DNA of 64,000 nt from Adiantum capillus-veneris (lineage: Eukaryota > Streptophyta > Polypodiopsida > Polypodiales > Pteridaceae): assembly GCA_014529385.2 (NCBI GenBank), contig CM043952.1:54330119-54394118 (forward strand). Reading direction: 5' to 3'. The position numbers were made by a program, and so were the translations under genes. The notes under the pieces were generated by a model. It had not been told where the DNA came from. It worked only from the letters and a program-made list of their open reading frames with translations, and searched no databases. Position 1 is the stretch's first letter; each line of letters begins with the position of its first letter. Below are positions 59,346 to 64,000 of this stretch, piece by piece.

Positions 59346-60263
59346 ATGTCTTCCCCCATCATCAAGACGCCGACATCGACAATGAAGACAACCTTCATGC
59401 TCACGAACAAGAGGCTTGCACAATTGGAGGACATGAAAGAATGGCGGATGGAGAGAGAGATATGGGAGGAGGAGAAAGCCACCTTCATCAAGCTATGGAA
59501 CGAAGAGGAGGAGGACATGAGAGCGGAAATCCAAAATCTCAAAGAGGAGAAGGAGAGAAGGGAACGGGAGAACGAGAAGGAGAGGGAGAGATGGAGGAAA
59601 GAGCAAGAAGAGATGAAGGCACAAATCGATCTCCTTCATGCTTCCATCACATCCCTCACCCCCGAGGAAGGAGAGATTAAAGAGGAGGCTAAGGAAGCCC
59701 TCAAGGAGGAGATCACCAAAGCCCTCACCGCAAGCATTGAGGACAAATTAGAGGCCACCAAAGAAGGATGGGTCGAAGTGGTCAAAAAGAACATCAAGAA
59801 GGTAGCAAGAGAGGAAGCCCAAAAAGATGAGGTACTCATCGTACACACAACCATCGAGGAGGAGAAGATGCGACAAGCTCGCCGTCTCAATGTGCGAGTG
59901 ACCGGCATCAAAGAAGAAGAAGGGTCTACACCCGAGAGCGATGGGAAAGCTTTATGCAAGAAAGTGGGATACAAGGAAGAAGAGATCCCTTTCTCCAAAG
60001 TTTGGAGAGCCGGCAAAGATCCAAAGAAGAGAGCTCTCATCCTCCAATTCGCCTCCGAGGAGTCTCGAACTTCTTTCCTCCGAAAGAGGGTCATCTTGAG
60101 AGGGCTAGAAGGCCCCCCGATTTATCTTGATGATGACCTCACAAAGATGCAACAAGATCACTGTCGCGTGTGCATGCCTAGAGTCCACCAAGCCCGCAAA
60201 GAAGGGAAGAAGGCAGTATATCGAGATGGTAGGGTTATCATTGATGGCAAGACCATCGCATAG
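59346..60263 (+). CDS. LINE copy 7 ORF1 protein (coiled coil-RRM-CTD), intact
   Basis: 305 codons from ATG 59346 (the first Met after the microsatellite) to TAG 60261-60263. FMLTNKRLAQLE near residue 20 is shared with copy 2. Residues ~30-115 are highly charged Glu/Lys/Arg with heptad-like spacing (coiled coil). Residues ~117-150 read LTPEEGEIKEEAKEAL, then KEGWVEVVKK. An RRM-like segment starts ~175 (ARRLNVRVTGIKEEE). The C-terminal domain (~225-300) has ALILQFASEESRTSFLRKR, IYLDDDLTKMQQ and AVYRDGRVIIDGK. The order matches animal L1 ORF1p, a trimeric RNA-binding chaperone; the role here is inferred. The stop is in phase with ORF2. Confidence 0.85.
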   Translation: MSSPIIKTPTSTMKTTFMLTNKRLAQLEDMKEWRMEREIWEEEKATFIKLWNEEEEDMRAEIQNLKEEKERRERENEKERERWRKEQEEMKAQIDLLHASITSLTPEEGEIKEEAKEALKEEITKALTASIEDKLEATKEGWVEVVKKNIKKVAREEAQKDEVLIVHTTIEEEKMRQARRLNVRVTGIKEEEGSTPESDGKALCKKVGYKEEEIPFSKVWRAGKDPKKRALILQFASEESRTSFLRKRVILRGLEGPPIYLDDDLTKMQQDHCRVCMPRVHQARKEGKKAVYRDGRVIIDGKTIA

Positions 60264-63200
60264 GGACTCGCGGCCTGTGGGACACACGAGGAGATTCATG
60301 TCACGGTTTGGAATTGCAATGGAGACCTATGGACACACCCAGAGAGACTTGAGGAGGTGATGAGAGGTCGAGACATCATTCTACTTACAGAGACACACGA
60401 GAGCCCAGAGAGAGGGTTACCACGGATACATGGATTCCAGTGGGAGTCTCTACATCGGGGATGTATGCGCCAGCACACCACTCGCGGCTCAGGAGGAGTG
60501 GCCATACTCTTTAGACAGGGGCTTCACAGCAGACTACAGATTGTTGCCCGGGACCCACAGGCCCGCTACATGTGGATTCGCCTCGAGCTCTCACGAGACA
60601 GGATCGTCTACATTGCCCTTTGCTACTTTGCTCCCACAGGCTCCAGATTCGCCCCTATTGAGCAGGAGTCACCGTACGCATGCCTCACGGAGGAGATTAT
60701 GGAGTACTCCACACTGGGTGAAGTCTTCCTTATGGGAGACTTCAATGCTCGTACGCGCAGTGAGCAGTGTGAGGCATATGACCACGAGGACCCAGAGGCA
60801 CTACACACTCTAGATGAGGAGGCTACTATGAGAGATACAGCAGACAGAGCTCCAGTCACAGCCTACGGACGACATCTACTTCGACGTGGCTCCCAGCACC
60901 GTCTCGTTATTTATAACGGGGATGGTCCAGTGGCCCACCTCAGGGGGCCTAACTTGTATGCCACATGGAGTTGCAGAGGGAGGGGGGAGTACAGTCGACT
61001 ATATTCTGGGACCCAGGGAGGCTACACACCTTATCACATCCTTCACCATTCCACCCATACCCATCGGAGCCGACCACACATACCTCTCTTTCTCCATCAC
61101 CGGAGATACCATCCCACACAACTCCACAGCACACACTCCACACACCACCATCCATTTCACACATGAGCTAGCCTCTCTTTACTCGGCCGAGGTCGAGCAT
61201 GGCCTATACCTCCTCCACCCATCCACACCACTCTCAGTTCTCCCATCACATATCTCTTCCGTTCTCCACACTTCAGCTATTAGCTCTTTTCCACACACCA
61301 CTCACACAGGACGCACCCCCCCCCCCCCCCCCGGGACTATGCCTCAGAACCGCTGGTATGATGATGAGTGCAGAGAGCTATACCGACGCCTCCGTGCACG
61401 GCGAGCCTTAGGAGAGATCACAGAGAGAGAGAGGCCAGACGGCATATGAAGACGCTGACACGCCAAAAGCGGCGAGCATTCGAAGAGGCACAGGAGCTTG
61501 AGCTATACCGCCTATTCATGAGCATGGATAGCGCGACGGCATGGCGCACCCTGCGCGAGCCACGTCCGACTACAGCTATTGAGGATCCACAGATATGGCA
61601 TGATTATGCAGAGCGACTTTATGAGGTGCCAGGGCAGCCTCCTATCCCACAGCCACACGAGCCACGCCCCACGTGCTCCTCCTTCTTTACAGCAGAGATG
61701 GTAGAGAGGGCCATACGCCGCATGCAGCACAGACGATCAGCTGACCATACTGGATTACAGAGTGAGCACATCATTTATGCGGCCTCCACTATAGCCCCGT
61801 TGATTGCACATGTCTTCAACCGGGCTATAGGGGAGGGCTTCCCAGAGGAGTGGACACAGCACACCATAGTGCCTATCCACAAATCTGGCGACACCCTGGA
61901 CCCAGGGAACTACAGGACTATCATGATTGGCCACACGATGGCCAAGCTATATGGAGCAGTACTTGAGGCACAGCTCAGCTGCTACGCAGAGATCGAGGGT
62001 TTACGAGCTCCAGGCCAGGCAGGTTTCAGACGAGCTTTCTCCACCACTGATCACATCTTCGTTCTGCGCTGCCTCATTGATGGAGCAAAGGCGCGGAAGA
62101 AGAGGCTTTACTGCTGCTTTGTGGATTTCCGCAAGGCCTTTGACACAGTCCCACGCGAGAGACTCTTCCAGCGCCTTCACAGCATTGGGGTACCAACAGA
62201 GATGATTTGGGCCATATATGCTCTCTACGAGAGGGTGACGGGTCGAGTTCGTTGCCCAGGCGGTTTTTCAGAGACCATTGCTAGCACCATTGGTGTTAAG
62301 CAAGGATGCCCACTCTCCCCGACACTCTTTGGGCTCTACATCGACAAGATCTCCGACTACATACTGCGAGCAAGAGGAGAGGGGAGCGACTTGGCAGGTA
62401 CTCCGGTCCACATCATGTTATATGCTGATGATATTGTGTTGATTTCAGAGTCACCCGAGGGCTTGCAACGCCATCTTGAGGCCTTGGACGAATTCAGCAC
62501 ACACAGGGGGTTGACTATGAACCTTGGCAAAACCAAGGTTATGATCTTTCACACATCCAGTGCAGTGAGGAGCGCTGCCACCTTCACAGCAGCAGGAGGA
62601 CAGGTTGATGTAGTCACCTCCTATGTCTACCTTGGCATCACATTCACCAACCTACCAGGACCCTTCACTATGAGGCAGGCTGCTGCTGACAGGCTCACCC
62701 AAGGATATGCAGCTCTGGCCATGCTAGAGCGGAGATGCCACCAGGCACACTTTCAGGAGCCCCGTACGAAGGGGTGGCTTTTCGACACCTTAGTCACCCC
62801 AGCCTTGATGTACTCGGCGGCAGTATGGGCACCAGGATTGACAGCTAACCAGTGGACACAGCTTGAGAGGCCACAGGTATGTATGATCTCACGCTTGCTC
62901 CGCAGTAAGAAGACAGTGCCACATGACATTATTCGAGCCGAGCTCAGCACACCACCTATGGTTGTAGAGGCACTATTCCAGACAGTCTGCTTCATCCAGA
63001 GAATGAGAGAGCTACCTCCTGACAGACTTACTCGTAGAGCATTTGAGGCAGCTATACAGCTATCAGAGAGTGGGCATGAGAGAGCATGGTACTCACAGGT
63101 CAGAGCATGGTTTGAGGGACACGGTCTTGACATGGAAAGCCTACCACCATTCCAGTACGACCCCCACTCACCATATGTTCACCTCTCTCGCAGTGAGAGG

Positions 63201-63993
63201 AACTTGGTATTGAGACAGGATCTGTGGCAGCTATACACTAGGAGAGTCTGGGAGTCACCTGGCTTGGGGACAAGGATGTTAGATTACAGAGACCAGTTTC
63301 TCACCATATTGTCTGGGGGGGTTCATACAGAGACCACGCTACATGGACACATATATGCCACATAGCTCACGGGTGGCGATTGGTCAGCTGAGAGTGGCTT
63401 CACACAGGTTAGAGATTGAGATCGGGAGACATACTGGTGTTCCCAGGGAGGAGCGAGTCTGCAGAGCCTGCACAGAGGAGGTGAAGAGTGAGGAGCACTT
63501 TGTATGTAGATGCAGAGCATACACTGAGATCAGAGGCAGGTACGAGGCCTTATTCAGAGGACAGCCCACTCTCCGAGAGATCATGGACTCTCGAGATCAG
63601 AGACAGCTCAGACGTTTCTTACTAGAGATACAAAGCCATCAGGACACACTACTACAGCCACACACAGCTACACAGACAGAGGGGAGACAGTCGCAGCTCA
63701 CAGACTTCTTTCAGAGGATTTCCGCCCCTCCCCCACCAGACACTCAGAGGGGAGTGACACTCCCACAGGCGGAGGTGAGCCGAGCTAGACGACGACCACG
63801 AGTCACACGCTACAGGGGCGTGAGCTCCCACCGCCGACAGATCGAGGAGATCCGAGCCCGGGAGTGCCGTGCCACTGAGGAGCGAGTGGCTCAGATGAGG
63901 GCCGACCCGACAGCTTTCATCCGGGTAGCCTTGGCACCAGACCCGCCCATGTACCACATCTTACATCCCCCCATTAGTACAGGATGGAGCTAG
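60264..63993 (+). pseudogene. LINE copy 7 ORF2: endonuclease-RT-CCHC-basic tail
   Basis: In the same frame as ORF1, after its TAG; the first ATG (60357) is already inside the endonuclease. Endonuclease: VTVWNCNG (60300), LLTETHES, MGDFNART (60736), then after a frame change in a G run near 60980 STVDYILG, IGADHTYLSF. A 17-C run (61316-61332) encodes prolines. The frame returns near 61425 in GAGAGAGAG. RT: IVPIHKSGD, GNYRTIMIGHTMAKLY, FRRAFSTTDHI, FVDFRKAFDTVPR (62118), VKQGCPLSPTLFGLYID, YADD (62421-62432), NLGKTKVM. A third frame change in a seven-G run near 63320, then knuckle CRACTEEVKSEEHFVC (63460-63507), LTDFF, and an Arg-rich tail to TAG 63993. All catalytic residues I can check are present. 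Confidence 0.9.
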
Positions 63994-64000
63994 ATAGCTT

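Overview
The window is a stretch of plant-type nuclear heterochromatin made almost entirely of retrotransposons. I see no host gene, tRNA, rRNA, CRISPR array or prokaryotic feature. A land plant is indicated by chromodomain-bearing Ty3/gypsy elements (one with the usual initiator-Met tRNA primer site), an L1-clade LINE with a plant-style ORF1 (RNA-binding fold plus zinc knuckle), nested insertions and CAG-to-TAG decay. A fern or other seed-free plant is only a guess. Everything was read by eye, so boundaries without a target-site duplication (TSD) are good to roughly +/-10-30 bp.

Layout. 1-1842: nothing recognised. 1843-2245: LTR relic. 2246-4461: first copy of LINE family X, between (CT)n and (AG)n. 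5379-6104: solo LTR with 5-bp TSD. 6679-23001: old chromovirus (element 1, TSD CCACC), split by a younger, nearly complete relative (element 2, 12677-21097, TSD CCGCC). 23304-34392: two family-X LINEs on the minus strand, head to tail, each bounded by same-phase (TC)n. 36312-41927: an unrelated L1-type LINE with poly(A) and 12-bp TSD. 41940-45275: nothing recognised. 45276-64000: four more family-X LINEs separated by (TC)n. The first two have an inverted 5' part (twin-priming structure), and the first is split by a minus-strand chromovirus (element 3, 48476-54224).

How the parts work. The chromoviruses follow LTR - PBS - gag - protease - RT - RNase H - integrase - chromodomain - PPT - LTR. 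Family-X LINEs encode an ORF1 with coiled coil, RRM-like region and C-terminal domain (like animal L1 ORF1p), then an ORF2 with AP-type endonuclease, RT, CCHC knuckle and basic tail. Their 3' ends carry (TC)n instead of poly(A), and their 5' ends also start at (TC)n. ORF2 follows ORF1 in the same frame, behind one stop codon and without an AUG ahead of the endonuclease. The stop contexts (TGA-CGG; TAG-GGA in the diverged last copy) resemble plant-virus readthrough sites.

The most interesting candidate for something undescribed is therefore a plant LINE lineage that inserts into and extends (TC)n microsatellites, builds head-to-tail arrays, and may make ORF2 by stop-codon readthrough.
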